From contig NC_056034.1 in NCBI RefSeq assembly GCF_004379255.2, positions 38,546,887 to 38,610,886 of the forward strand: a stretch of 64,000 nucleotides of DNA, in the 5' to 3' direction. The translations under genes and the position numbers were made by a program. The stretch is from Salvia splendens. Taxonomy: Eukaryota; Streptophyta; Magnoliopsida; Lamiales; Lamiaceae. The notes under the pieces are model-generated. The model was given only the letters and a program-made list of their open reading frames with translations. It ran no database searches and was not told the DNA's origin. Within the stretch, counting starts at the first letter, position 1. Each line of letters begins with the position of its first letter. Positions 33,101-45,618 of this stretch are shown here, one piece after another.

Positions 33101-33959
33101 AAATGATATTTTATGTTGAACGGTCCCCGCTCGGGGTAATTAACACGGAAGAATAGTATACGAAAATAAATGGTAAAATGAGAAAAATGTGATACGAAAT
33201 GATATATGATGATATGCGAAATCTGGAGAAACCAAAGCTATAAGATACAATGAAAATGTTGTAGTATAGAAATAAATATATGAATATGTTATCAAGAGAC
33301 CATAAGAGAAATATGACGAGGATGATATGATGAATATATATGGGTATCTGAACAGGTATGCTTTGGTGTGAAAATTCTGAGAATTTGGAATATATATATT
33401 GTAATAATAAGTCAAGATAATAAGGAAATGGCATTAAGAATGAAATCTCTGAAGAGACATGAGTAAGAATATATGGAAAAGTTGTATGACGATAATACAA
33501 ATAAGTTTGATATAATGTGATTGTAAGTAATTTTGGAAATCTGTGAAATTGAAATGAAAACAAGCAAAAGATTAAAAAGGAAATAATGTAGTTATTATAG
33601 TTATTATTGTCTTAGCTGAGAGGGTTGGATTCTGTAGTTTGGATATTGCTACTGGGCTTTCGAGCTCACTCCCCCTCTTTCCCCCCTGCAGGTTAGAGTC
33701 GACATTATGTCAGTGGTGTTGCGCAGCTTTGCATCTTTGGCGAGTCACTGGTGGTCAACTTGGTTTAGTAGTCGTGGCATGTTATGTAATAGTTTAATCT
33801 TTAACCTTCCGCTGGATAAATGTTAAGTTTTTAAATGTAATAGATTTTAATTATGCTTTTAAGCTAAAAAGAAAAAGGAAAAATTTCAGCACGGGTTTTC
33901 GATACTGAAACGTGACATCACTTATTCGGTGGGTTACCTACCGGGTAAGGGGTGTTACA
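30128..33959 (+). repeat. LTR 2, mosaic of LTR 3 and LTR 1 (3,832 bp)
   Basis: Up to the G run at 30983-30989 it carries the LTR 3 states: C at 30389, G at 30676, seven G. From 31092 on it carries the LTR 1 states: A at 31092, ACTTTTG at 31111, ACTATAAGG and TCTCGTTG near 31341-31360, CTGATTCTG near 32511, and the 72-bp first minisatellite unit. Confidence 0.9.
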
Positions 33960-35737
33960 AGTTTTGGTATCAGAGCCTAAGTTTAGGCGGTTCTGGAAAG
34001 AAGTGATTCAGTAAAGTGTGTAGAAACATGCCACATAGGTTTAATTGTCTGTTAGTACCAGTGACTCGATGCAGCTGCTTATGTCTAAAGTGGAAAGAAG
34101 TTAACAAGGTACGGGACATAGTTTCCCGTGTGACCGAGAAAGATGTTATATGGGACTGGCCACCCCATATAGCTCTAATCTCGGTAGCGTCGGTATGTGT
34201 AAAAGATTTAAAAAAAAAATTCCGGGAGGATGGGTCTGAAAATGTTGATGAAAAGTATGTCCTAATGAAAGATACTAATAAATATATGCAGATTATGAAA
34301 GAGTATAAGTAAAAGAGAAGAAAATGAGTTAAAGGAATGATATGGAAAGAAAGTAAGTTATAGACTAAGTGACCATCATGATATAAAAGTGTAACACGAA
34401 AATTCACAAAGGTATGTGGATTGTCTGATATAAGATGGATTAAGAGTCATAAAGTAATATCCTATAATGATAAACAAAAGTATAGAAATATGTGAAAGGA
34501 AATGTGTTTGGCAAAATGATAAATATTGATATGAAAACATATGAAACTATAAGGCATTATATGAATAAAACCATAAATGTGCGAATGAGAAAATGCGACG
34601 AATAAGAAATAAATTATATGATCTGAACATGTGTGCCCCTATATGGATTACATGTGTACTTCGAATCGGGCAATATGAGATATGACGTGATGTGATGGAA
34701 ATATGAACTGAATAATCGTGCAAGACAATAAATTATATGATTGGAAATGTGAACTCCGTGAGAATTATGTGTGCGCTCGAATACGAGCTATATAAATGTT
34801 AGAACCGAATGATGATTCAGAAATGAAATGGAAAATGGGAATGTATGCTCTAAGCGAGCTGTATAGTATATGATAAGATATGTCTAAAAATATGAGTTTG
34901 AAATTGAGCTATATGATATAAAATGGTATTCTGGTTGAAAGTGTTGTCTGTGATCTGTAAATGTGTTAGTTATGGATAAGAATGAGTTTTGAAAATAAAT
35001 ATGGTTGTTGATGAATACTGACTTGATATTTGAATTATGTTGTGATTTGGTGGTTTGATTTGATAATCTGTGATTAACATTGTATCTTGTTGGTTTTGGG
35101 GAAGCACTGGTTATAGAGAAAACGCTGCCCAATTTTTGCTAGAAATTGATCAGATAAATTAATACGAAGTTGTGGTAAATAAACTGATAAGTGATAATAC
35201 ATGAAGAGAATGATGTTACATGATGACTTAAGAAAGGAAAAAGGGAAAAGATAAGAAGTGTTGTGAATGATAATAAAGGAAAACGTAATGAAATGATGAT
35301 ATGTGGAAAGTGAAATGCACCCTTCGTCGGCTATAAGTGCCCGAATAGGGACTATGCAATTGGGACTATACAATATATGATGAGTATGTGAATTATACAT
35401 ATGCGTGATGAATATGATATGTGCGCCTCATGTGGACAAAGAAAAGATGCAAATAACATGGAAATTACTATGTAAAGAAATGATAATGTGACAAATGTGC
35501 TTGAAGTATATTAGAGATAATGATAATATTATTATGTGATCGCAAAATGTGGCTATGTGTTAAGATGTGATTATGTGATTTTGTATGTCATTCTGTGTTT
35601 GGTTATGGAAGTGAGGATACGCTATGTAGATGAGGATATAGGATGTCGTGGAATGGCATACGTATATGCGACGCTTATAGGAATGATGTAAACCCGAGGG
35701 AATTTCGAGGACGAAATTCCTTTTAGGGGGGATGAGT
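33960..35737 (+). mobile_element. Internal region 2 of the Tekay-like array
   Basis: Same length as internal region 1 and, by eye, the same sequence. The primer site is at about 33965-33977 and the purine tract at about 35725-35737. Confidence 0.9.
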
Positions 35738-38700
35738 TGTAACATCCCGAATTATAGGCACCAATAAAAGGTTTGGATATGTGGTGAGGAATAGTAGTTA
35801 AGTTAAACCGTAAGGTATAAATTTGATACGAAATGCCGATTAGTCAATTTTCGGCAATTTCTTTTGTCCGTGTAAAATCATAAATCGAAGCTAAGGGGTA
35901 ATAATTTTATAAATTACAAATTATGGCCTAGAATAATTGTTGATAATGTGAGGAATTGTTTTGGGCCATTTGAAGGTAATTAAAAAAATTTCTATCGCCG
36001 ATAATTTCAGTTTTTAGCGAAAACGATCGGCGAAACTTTTGAAGATATAGACAGGAATAATTTTTCCTTAAACTAGAATTTAAATACTAAATGATGATAT
36101 AAAGAGTTGCTAAAAGTGATATCATATGATAGGGCAATAAAATGTTACAAGATAATTAATTTATTTAAAAACTAACTAAATAATTAAATAATAATTAGAA
36201 TTCTCTAGAATAAAATTGTGTCTATCATCAACTCCAACCCCCCACCCCTCATTTCAGCCAAGAACGTCCACCCCTCTCTTCCATTGAAGACAAGAGCTCA
36301 ACCTTTTCATTTCCAAATCTTTTGTCATTTTAATCGGTAAATCGATCGGGAAATCGGATATCCGCCAGAAAATCAAGGTAGCCCTTTCTCCCTATCCTAT
36401 TTTTTATACCTTGAACTTGAGTATATGTTGATGTTGAAGGGCTGAAATTTCATTCACTCGGGGGTAGGAAAACTAACCGATTAAATTTCGATATATTGAC
36501 GTTTACGCGATCATAGGCCTTCATTTGTCGTTGTTTGATATTTGAATTAGAAGTTTGATTACATGGATGTGAATTTGGATGAATATTGAACAGGGGGGGA
36601 GCTGAATTGATGATATTTGATGTGGAATGGTTGGGTTTGAGATAAAAGCTTGAGAAGAATCAAACTCTCTAATCTGCCGCCTCCTAGTTTGAATTATTAA
36701 GCATTTTAAGAAAGGTTAAAAATTTTGTTTAACAATTTTAAAAATAACTATATTTAGTCTTGAGGTCCCCTGAATTTTATGGAGAATTTAGGAGTTCAGT
36801 TACTGCATGTATAAATTGTTAAGACAATACCGCCGGAAACTGTCAAAATTGTGGTAAACTGCCATATTTTAGTATGTTCTATCCGAATTATTCAGGGCAT
36901 TTAAGGTCAATGAAAACTTGATTTCATAATTTCTAAATTAACTATATGGTGTCTCATTGTTCTCTGAATTTTGTGACTAATTAAAGAGTACAAATACTAT
37001 TTATAAAAATTGTGTAGAAAATGTTGCCAGAAACTGTTCGATTTTGTTAGTCTCTGGTAAAAGGAGAATATCTCTCAAACCATTAGAAATTTTTGAATGA
37101 ATCTTGTTGGATTATAAACTATACTTCTTTGGGCATTTAAAAATATTAGGTCAAGCCTCTAAATCCTTCCGAATGAATATAGAATTTTTATGACGAATCA
37201 GTCCAGTGCAGTTGTATAGTTAGATGATTTAAGTTAATATAGCAAATTAATTTATTTAGATGATTTAATGATGAAAACATGATCATGGGTAAATATGAGT
37301 TATTAATTGGTACGCTATTTATATTATGCATAAAGCGAAGGAGCATATAGTGCGTTTTGATCACAAAGGAGTGGATTTAGAGGGTAGAGAAGTATCAAGG
37401 TGAAATAGGCTTATGTTCATAAGCCTGCGAGGTAGCGTATCCTCTCTATGGTTTTCGATTCTTTAGGTTGAGATGATGTGTGCTATAATGTGATTATATG
37501 TGAGATGTTTAAATAATGTGCTTAAATATGCTTATAATTTAATATGTGGATTATTATGATTCTTATTAATTTTAATATGAATGATCTGTGGAAAAAAAAA
37601 TGGTACGAATATGAATAAAGACAATGGATATGATATGCAATGAAGTGTAATAAATTATGAAGATCTGAATAATGTGAAATATGTCTGAATAGATTATGAA
37701 AAAAAATATCTGAATATATATGAAAAAGAGTGTCTGTGAATTCGATAAGAATGATTATCTGAAGTGATATTTGGAAATGGAATAAATGTGAAAAAGAGAT
37801 TTGAAAGAAGAATATGAAATAAAACGTCCTGTTTGCTTGGTCATATGTGTTGGGTACAATTGGCATGCCATAGGACAGCAGCGCTGCATTTTCTGTGATC
37901 ACTCGTCTTCTGGATAACCGAAGCGAGGATCGTCTGTTATCTGATGGGCCCCTATCTGATCTGTCTGATCTGCACCCTAATGGGTGGTCTAATTATCTGT
38001 CCGCACCCTCATAGGTGGTCTGATTATATGTCTGCACCCTCATGGGTGGTCTGATTATCTGTCTGCACCCTATGGGTGGTCTGTGCGGAGTCCTCTCGAG
38101 GACAAAATCCGCGTCTGCATCTGATTATGTTTCTGATCTGGTCCGTGTACCCTGCCTGAAACCAAGTAGATATTGGGGCTATAAGATAAAATAATATCTG
38201 ATGATTTCTGAATAAAGGATCTGTAATCTGTAATCTGTGATATATGATAATATAAGATAAAATAATATCTGATGATTTCTGAATAAATGATCTGTAAGCT
38301 GTAATCTGTGATATATGATAATATAAGATAAAATAATATCTGATGATTTCTGAATAAATGATCTGTAATCTGTAATCTGTGATATATGATAATATAAGAT
38401 AAAATAATATCTGATGATTTCTGAATAAATGATCTGTAAGCTGTAATCTGTGATATATGATAATATAAGATAAAATAATATCTGATGATTTCTGAATAAA
38501 TGATCTGTAATCTGTAATATGTGATATATGATAATATAAGATAAAATAATATCTGATGATTTCTGAATAAATGATCTGTAATATATGATAAGATAAGAAA
38601 AAATTAATATCTGATGACTTGTGAATAAAGGATCTGTAATATGTGATATGTGATATGTGATTTGTGAAATATGATATATGATATGATTGTTGATCAGTCC

Positions 38701-39568
38701 TCACGGAGGAAATGATATTTTATGTTGAACGGTCCCCGCTCGGGGTAATTAACACGGAAGAATAGTATACGAAAATAAATGGTAAAATGAGAAAAATGTG
38801 ATACGAAATGATATATGATGATATGCGAAATCTGGAGAAACCAAAGCTATAAGATACAATGAAAATGTTGTAGTATAGAAATAAATATATGAATATGTTA
38901 TCAAGAGACCATAAGAGAAATATGACGAGGATGATATGATGAATATATATGGGTATCTGAACAGGTATGCTTTGGTGTGAAAATTCTGAGAATTTGGAAT
39001 ATATATATTGTAATAATAAGTCAAGATAATAAGGAAATGGCATTAAGAATGAAATCTCTGAAGAGACATGAGTAAGAATATATGGAAAAGTTGTATGACG
39101 ATAATACAAATAAGTTTGATATAATGTGATTGTAAGTAATTTTGGAAATCTGTGAAATTGAAATGAAAACAAGCAAAAGATTAAAAAGGAAATAATGTAG
39201 TTATTATAGTTATTATTGTCTTAGCTGAGAGGGTTGGATTCTGTAGTTTGGATATTGCTACTGGGCTTTCGAGCTCACTCCCCCTCTTTCCCCCCTGCAG
39301 GTTAGAGTCGACATTATGTCAGTGGTGTTGCGCAGCTTTGCATCTTTGGCGAGTCACTGGTGGTCAACTTGGTTTAGTAGTCGTGGCATGTTATGTAATA
39401 GTTTAATCTTTAACCTTCCGCTGGATAAATGTTAAGTTTTTAAATGTAATAGATTTTAATTATGCTTTTAAGCTAAAAAGAAAAAGGAAAAATTTCAGCA
39501 CGGGTTTTCGATACTGAAACGTGACATCACTTATTCGGTGGGTTACCTACCGGGTAAGGGGTGTTACA
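35738..39568 (+). repeat. LTR 3 of the Tekay-like array (3,831 bp)
   Basis: Private states are C at 36702, A at 36722, T at 36947, A at 36956, A at 38127, and one base fewer in the first minisatellite unit. It ends TGTTACA directly before the CGGCC target duplication. Confidence 0.92.
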
Positions 39569-39687
39569 CGGCCTGTGTTGTGGCCTATAGGGTTAAAGCA
39601 GTTGGAGCCTGAGCTGTAACTGTAGAGGAATGATAACGTGGAGGAGACTTGGGGCCTGAAATCGGGCGGGAGTTAATGATGCCATTA

Positions 39688-40856
39688 TAGTAAAATATAA
39701 AAATTGGTTTAGGGCAGCAGTATAGTAGTAGTATGATTGAAGATTTGACTATTTATATGTATATCGCTGTCCTTATCTATAAAACAACGGTCAGAGTTAG
39801 GATTCATGGTCAGGAGAAAATCTATATCTCAAAATCCTAGTCAACAAAATCCTGCTGCAATTTTAATTGACAAAATCTTAATTGGCCGACTAATTGATTA
39901 TTTCCCCACTACTCTCCGTCCAATTAAAGAATAAATTTCAATAAGCTTCCTTAATTGCAAAGCAAAAGAATTCCTATTTTTCATAAATAGCATATATTCC
40001 AACCAAATTATTCTAAATTGAATTTGAAATTGACAACTAAAAACATTTTTGCATCAATAATCTATCCAAATCTGTTTGAGCTTAAATTTTGATTAAAGTT
40101 GATTAGCGACTAAAATTTATGAATAAACAATTACTTACATGGACTCTCATTTTAATAAATAAAAATAAATTAAATAAAATGAAAAAATGCAACTTGATAA
40201 ATGCAACACGTTTCATCAATCTCGAAGCAATCTAAAAAAACTTATCAAAACAAAAGGAAATGCTATTGAAAAATGTTTCAAGAACTTCTAGAAATTAGAC
40301 TTGGCCTTACTTATTTCATAAACTTTCAAATGTGTTAACTCGGTGATTCAAAAAAAGTTACTAGTATTAAAAATATTTATTTAACTCGGGTTTATAAAAT
40401 GCAAATCACACTAATAATACCAAATTCGTGGTTCAATTGATTATTATACTATAAAAGAGAAAATTTAAGTACTACTCCCTCCCTCCGTCATTAAAAGTCT
40501 CATTTATAGTATATATTAGTTTTAAATAAAATGCGAGGGGAATGAGTTAATAGAAAATGAATTTCTATTACTGTCAATGGTAAAAGTTAATCGGGACTCC
40601 TATTTGTGGACGGACTAAAAAAAACGAGACTCTTATTTGCTTATTTGCTGATAGATGGAGTAAAATAGTTATACAGTAGATTAAAAGAAAGCAAGAAAGT
40701 GACCAAAAACAGAAGCTGCCAATCGGAAACAGCCCACCACCAAAAAACGGCGGTTTAACGTTAAAGAAAGAAACTTTCGACTGCCGCGGCGGTGGGGGTT
40801 CGCGAAATCGCTGCTCAATTCAATTCTGCTGCGGAAATCGGTGAATCGTCTTATCC
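39688..40856. other. Upstream region of the VAMP724-like gene
   Basis: AT-rich DNA with a Stowaway-like MITE (40475-40660). The last 150 bp are GC-richer (GCCGCGGCGGTGGGGG near 40783) and probably hold the promoter and 5' UTR. No other gene seen. Confidence 0.5.
40475..40660. mobile_element. Stowaway-like MITE upstream of the VAMP724-like gene
   Basis: Left end TA plus CTCCCTCCCTCCGT, right end GATGGAG plus TA, with GGGACTCCTATT inside, as in other MITEs of this window. The right end is degraded. Confidence 0.6.
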
Positions 40857-43800
40857 ATGGGCCAAGAATCGTTCATATACAGCTTCGTGGCGCGTGGCAC
40901 GATGGTGCTGGCGGAGTACACCGAGTTCACAGGCAATTTTCCGGCGATCGCAGCTCAGTGCTTGCAGCGTCTGTCTTCGACCAACAACAAGTTCACCTAC
41001 AACTGTGATCACCACATTTTTAACTTTTTAGTTGAAGATGGATACGGTAAAAAACTTATTTTTTTGGGCTGTCTGAGTTTATGCTGTAATTTATTTTGTT
41101 GATTTGGTTTACAATTTTGGGGAATGAGAGTTGAATTTGAGCTGATTTTTCTTGGATCTGGGGTGGGAATCTTTAGTTTCCACTTCTTGTGTTTTAGCTA
41201 GAAGTTTCAGTTTCATGAAATTTCGGTAGTTTGCCAATTTTGGAAAAATTTTCTACCCTTTTCAGGTTTTCGAGAATTGGGTATTGGATCTATTTTTGGT
41301 TTTGATTTTGGACAGGTGAAAGTTGTTGAAAATTCATAGAACTAAGCTTATGCTCACTTGATTTTTGCATGTGCTTTTCTTTTTTCTTTTTAATTTCCTG
41401 AACTGCTTAAGTTGTGATTTTATAGATATAGAATCGTTTCAGCTTCGATTCATATCAAAATTTGAATTGGTGATGAGAAAAGTTAGAGCAATACCAAAAG
41501 ATCATTTGTGCTTGATCATATTGGAGTTAAATTTGTATGGATAAGGAGGAAGCGATTGGTATGTATGCTGTGGATGCAGTTGTTTGTATAAATAAAATGA
41601 TCTTTTGGGAATGAATTGATTGTTGAATGAATAGCATATATCTTGATTAGACCATCCACAACGCGTCTCGCGCCGGGCTCGCGTCTCGTCTCGGAGAGAC
41701 GAGACCCCCGCGAGACGCATTGCAGCGGCCATCTCGTCTCCAGCTCGCGACCGTCTCGTCGCGTAGCTCGTCTCGGAGAGACACGAGACGAGCTGTCTCG
41801 CCACGCGCCCGAGACACGTGGCACGTCCCCATGCGTGCGTCGTCACTGATGACGCAATAATTCATTTTTTTTTAAAAAAAAATCGATTTTTAATAAAATT
41901 TTTTTTTTCAAACGGTAATATTACCGTTAAATATTTATTTTCATTTTTTAAATTTTAAATTTTTTTACTCTATAAATAATTCTATTCCATACTCATTTCA
42001 AACACAAACACACATCTATTCCTCTCAAATCCTCTCTATCACTCCAATTTCCATCTTCAATCAACTCAAACAAATGGATCCTTTTGAGCAAATGCGCCAA
42101 TTAATGGAACAATCACTCGAAGAAGATCGACGACGAGAGGCGGAGGAAGCCGCACCACCCCCACGACGCTCCCGGAAGTACATCAATCGGAACCGGGAGG
42201 AAGCCGCCGCACGGTTAGTACGCGACTACTTCTGCGATAACCCGATTTGGGGAGATACCTATTTCCGTCGCCGTTTCCGCATGCGGAAACCGCTATTTCT
42301 CCACATAGCGAATACTTTGGCGGCCAGGGAGGAGTTCTTCCGAGAAGGGTTCGACGCGGTCGGTCGTCCCAGCCACACGACGCTGCAGAAATGTACTGCA
42401 GCCATCCGGCAGCTTGCGACTGGACAAACGGCCGACATATTCGACGAATACCTGCACATCGGAGACAGTACTGGGCGCTTGTGCTTGCTCAACTTCTGCA
42501 GAGGCGTCCGGGCAGCCTTCAGTGACGAATTTCTCCGGAGGCCAACCACGGAGGATTGTCAGTTCCTCCTCAACCTACACGAACAAGTGCACGGATTCCC
42601 CGGGATGCTTGGCAGTGTCGATTGCATGCACTAGCAATGGAAGAATTGCCCGGTGGCTTGGAGGGGTTCCTACACGAGCGGCCACAAAGGCACCCACCCA
42701 ACCGTTGTACTCGAGGCCGTTGCCGACTACCGACTTTGGATCTGGCACGCGTACTTCGGGGTCCCTGGCTCGAACAACGACGTAAACGTGCTCCAACAGT
42801 CCGACCTCTTTACCGAAGTTTTGGATGGTAAAGCGCCGGCCATCAACTTCGTCGCCAACAACCGACGGTATAAAATGGGGTACTATCTCGCCGACGGCAT
42901 CTACCCGAAGTGGCCGACCTTCGTGAAGACGTGCGGCAGGCCAGCGAACCCAAAGCAGGCTCTTTTTGCGCAGAAGCAGGAGGCTGCGCGCAAGGATGTG
43001 GAGAGGGCGTTCGGGGTTCTCCAAGCGCGCTTCAACATCATCAAAGCCCCGGCTCGTTCGTGGTTCATGGAGAGCATGGTCGACATCATGTATACGTGCA
43101 TAATCTTGCACAACATGATTGTCCGAGACGAAGGACCCGATGCCGGAAATTGGTTCGACCCCGAATCCCCCGGAAGCTCAACTGCAAGTAGTCCGCCGCG
43201 AAGTGGAGCGCATCCATCTATACAAGAACGGTTGGCTATTCGGGCAAGGACACACGACTCTAGCGCCCACACCCAACTCCAAGAGGATCTAATTGAGCAC
43301 ATTTGGGAAAACTTTGGCGGAGAATATTAAATTATGTCATTTTTATTTTTTTAGAATTTTAATTATGTCTTCGCTTTTTTAATGTTAAGTTGTAATATTG
43401 TTTTAATTTTAATAAAGTGTGTTTGTTTAAATTGAATTGGGTTTTAAAAAAAATTATAAATTAAATTGAATGAATAGTAATTAAGAGACGGTATAGAGAC
43501 GGTTAAGAGACGGAGCGTTGCAGCCTCCGTCTCTTAGTTAAGAGATGGAGGAAAAAAGGACAGTGGGGCCCTCAAATAGTGCTCAAATAGTAGTTAAGAG
43601 ACGGTTTAAGAGACGGTATAGAGACAGCGTTGTGGATGGCCTTAGCCTCCCACTCTAATATACTTCAATCTTGAAATGTGTTTCAGCCATTCATGACTGA
43701 TAATAAAGCTAATTCGAGTTGCTTTATAGGATTTTGGATGATCTGAACTGTTAGTAGTAGTGTCGCGATGGCTCAACCGAAACTCGTTTTGGCTGAATCT

Positions 43801-45618
43801 TGCAGACTTCTAACATCACGAGGTTCTGAGTTGTTGGTTCTTGTATTACTACTTGCTTTCTGCTCATTGCTCAATCACATCAAAGCTCCAAAACTTTATT
43901 TGGGAATTTAGTATGAGCTGTTGAATGTTGAATGTGAAAAGTTCATGTTATAAATAGTTGAGTTCATATATGATAATTTGCAGAACACTGATGTGTCTGA
44001 TGTCTGTTACCATTACGTTCTTAACTTTTTTTTTATTAAGTTTGGGCTAATGCACAATAATGTGGTGGAGTGATTTCTATGCAAGTGAAATTTGAAAGTT
44101 TTTGTGAATTTTGATGGTTTCCTAATCAATGCCTGATTTTTGGCCTTAAAACATCGGCCTTTTTTCTCCAGCATCTAATGATGCCAGTGGAGTTTAGAGT
44201 ATTGAACTTTTGTGAGGAAATATCATCTGCTAATCGGATTCTATAATATATAGGCCAACTAACATGATATCACAATCTCCCTACATGGTGCTGTGTGTTC
44301 AAAAGCTATTTGCTGGTTTTCTTTCCCTCTTCTTCGAATGATATAAATGAGGAAAAATATGCACATAGTATTAAAATTCAAGAGATAGATGTTATTAAGA
44401 ATTTTGTACTGAGCTTTGAAAATTGAAATTTCTCTTGAAGTGTGTTTTCTGAAATTATCTTGAGTGTCTCTTGCTTGCTTTATCCTTTTAATGAGTGCTT
44501 GATGCGATGCTTACCTCCCATGCAGGTTACTGTGTCGTTGCCAAAGAATCTGTTGGAAAACAGATCTCAATCGCACTTTTGGAACGCATTAAAGCTGATT
44601 TCAGGAAAAGATATGGTGGTGGTAAAGCCGATACAGCAGTTGCAAAAAGTCTCAATAAAGAATTTGGGTAAATTTCTCATTTCCAAATGACAAAACACGA
44701 TTTATGTTAGTATTTTGACATGAGCGTTGGATAAATATGTGTAATTCGAAGAATCATGCAGGCCTCTAATGAAAGAACACATGCAATATATCATTGATCA
44801 CGCTGATGAGATCGAGAAACTATTGAAAGTTAAAGCCCAAGTTTCCGAAGTCAAAAGTATTATGCTGGAGAATATAGACAAGGTAGGCTAAATGGACTGC
44901 ACTAAAAAATTATACTACTACGCTCTTATTTGCTTCTGGTTACGTTACTGCTTTCGCTAAATGCAGGCTTAATTCTTCTACCGTGCTCTTTTCAGTGTGT
45001 ATATCTTGCTTTTGATCTTAATTTGATAACTCTGTATGATTTTTGGTTGCTCTTACAGTTCAATTACTATGCTGAATTTCTAGCATTAAATTTTAAAATT
45101 AGAGTAAGAGTTCTTTAACACAGAATGTATCTTTTCATCTTATATAATTCTGCATTTCAAGTGCTTTGAACTCGTTCTTCGTTTCAAGTAACAATCCATT
45201 ACATGTGTCATATCTATGTGATCTCAACATGTGCATTTGAACTGATTTTTCATCTAGTATATTGTTCATGTCATACTCTCCTCCGTGCATCTTGCAGACT
45301 ATAGAAAGAGGCCAAAACCTAACGGATCTCAACGACAAGGCTCAAGACTTGCGCGAGTCGGTGAGTTGAGACTTGCGAGCTATTATTCTTCCCATAACTA
45401 TGTTCAATCCTAGCGCATGAAAAAGGGTTTGTATGAAATGAAACAGAACTGAGCCCAATTTGTTGTCACTGCAGGCTCAAGTGTTCAAGACAGGAGGGAC
45501 ACAACTCCGGCGAAAGTTGTGGTACCAAAACATGAAAATAAAGTTGGTTGTGCTCGGAATTATCCTCTTCCTAGTCCTCATTATCATCCTCTCTGTCTGC
45601 GGGGGTTTTAACTGTTAG
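40857..45618 (+). CDS. VAMP724: R-SNARE of the VAMP72 group, VAMP724-like
   Basis: Five exons, 40857-41046, 44526-44667, 44762-44882, 45298-45360 and 45475-45618, have GT-AG junctions and consistent phase and give 219 aa, the usual length for VAMP72 proteins. Residues 1 to about 120 are a longin domain ([32 protein letters not shown]). Residues about 130-188 are the R-SNARE helix, with the zero-layer Arg at Arg155 (IERGQNL). Residues about 195-214 are a C-terminal membrane anchor, ending CGGFNC. The start MGQESF and the VAKESV...KQISIA region resemble Arabidopsis VAMP724 more than VAMP721/722. These proteins sit on post-Golgi vesicles and pair with plasma-membrane or endosomal Q-SNAREs to drive fusion. 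Intron 1 is 3.5 kb because it contains a Harbinger transposon. Confidence 0.92.
41650..43641 (+). mobile_element. PIF/Harbinger transposon in VAMP724 intron 1
   Basis: The termini GACCATCCACAACGCGTC and, in reverse complement, GGCCATCCACAACGCTGTC are flanked by TTA (41647-41649, 43642-43644). 1,992 bp. It contains one transposase gene and no Myb-like partner gene. A TATA box (TATAAATA, 41971-41978) precedes the transposase ATG. It lies in the same orientation as the host gene. Confidence 0.9.
42074..43330 (+). pseudogene. Harbinger DDE transposase with one nonsense codon
   Basis: A single frame of 418 codons is interrupted only by TAG at 42632-42634 (codon 187). The context around it, VDCMH-stop-QWKNCP, suggests that a Trp codon TGG became TAG. 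The family is the HARBI1/ALP1-like DDE superfamily (DDE_Tnp_4). Conserved acidic positions are visible: Asp183 in SVDCMH, Asp236 in SNNDVN, Asp274 in LADGIYP and Glu310 in VERAFGVLQ. The N-terminal part has a helix-turn-helix-like region ([18 protein letters not shown]). The enzyme would cut element ends and insert at TTA/TAA. Everything apart from the stop looks undamaged, so inactivation is probably recent. Separate initiation downstream seems unlikely, because the first catalytic Asp lies upstream of the stop. Confidence 0.88.

Larger units (their letters stand above)
24517..39568 (+). mobile_element. Tekay-like non-coding LTR retrotransposon array: three LTRs, two internal regions
   Basis: The layout is LTR 24517-28349, internal 28350-30127, LTR 30128-33959, internal 33960-35737, LTR 35738-39568. 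The whole is bounded by one target duplication, CGGCC (24512-24516 and 39569-39573). LTRs begin TGTAACATCCCG and end GGGGTGTTACA. Each internal region starts with a 13-base match to the initiator Met-tRNA primer site, TGGTATCAGAGCC, and ends with the purine tract AGGGGGGATGAG. The sequence GAATTTCGAGGACGAAATTC just before it is typical of the 3' end of plant Tekay/Del chromoviruses. No gag, protease, reverse transcriptase or integrase is present, as in large retrotransposon derivatives (LARDs). Mobilisation would need proteins from an autonomous relative. Confidence 0.9.
23938..39684. mobile_element. PIF/Harbinger-type MITE split by the Tekay-like insertion
   Basis: The left part (23938-24516) starts GAGCATCGTTGAC. 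The right part (39574-39684) ends GTTAATGATGCCA, whose reverse complement starts TGGCATCATTAAC. The triplet TTA flanks both outer ends (23935-23937, 39685-39687). Without the retrotransposon the MITE is about 690 bp. Its left part contains a 32-bp AT-rich repeat (TTGCATTTTTTATGTTATAA) at about 24280-24370. The CGGCC target duplication of the inserted element lies inside it. Confidence 0.75.

Noticed and set aside
24517..39568. Segmental duplication of a host gene cluster
   Set aside because: The repeated 5.6-kb unit has LTR ends, primer site, purine tract and a target duplication, so it is a retrotransposon.
42575..43111. 178-codon minus-strand frame in the Harbinger element
   Set aside because: Mirror of the transposase coding sequence.
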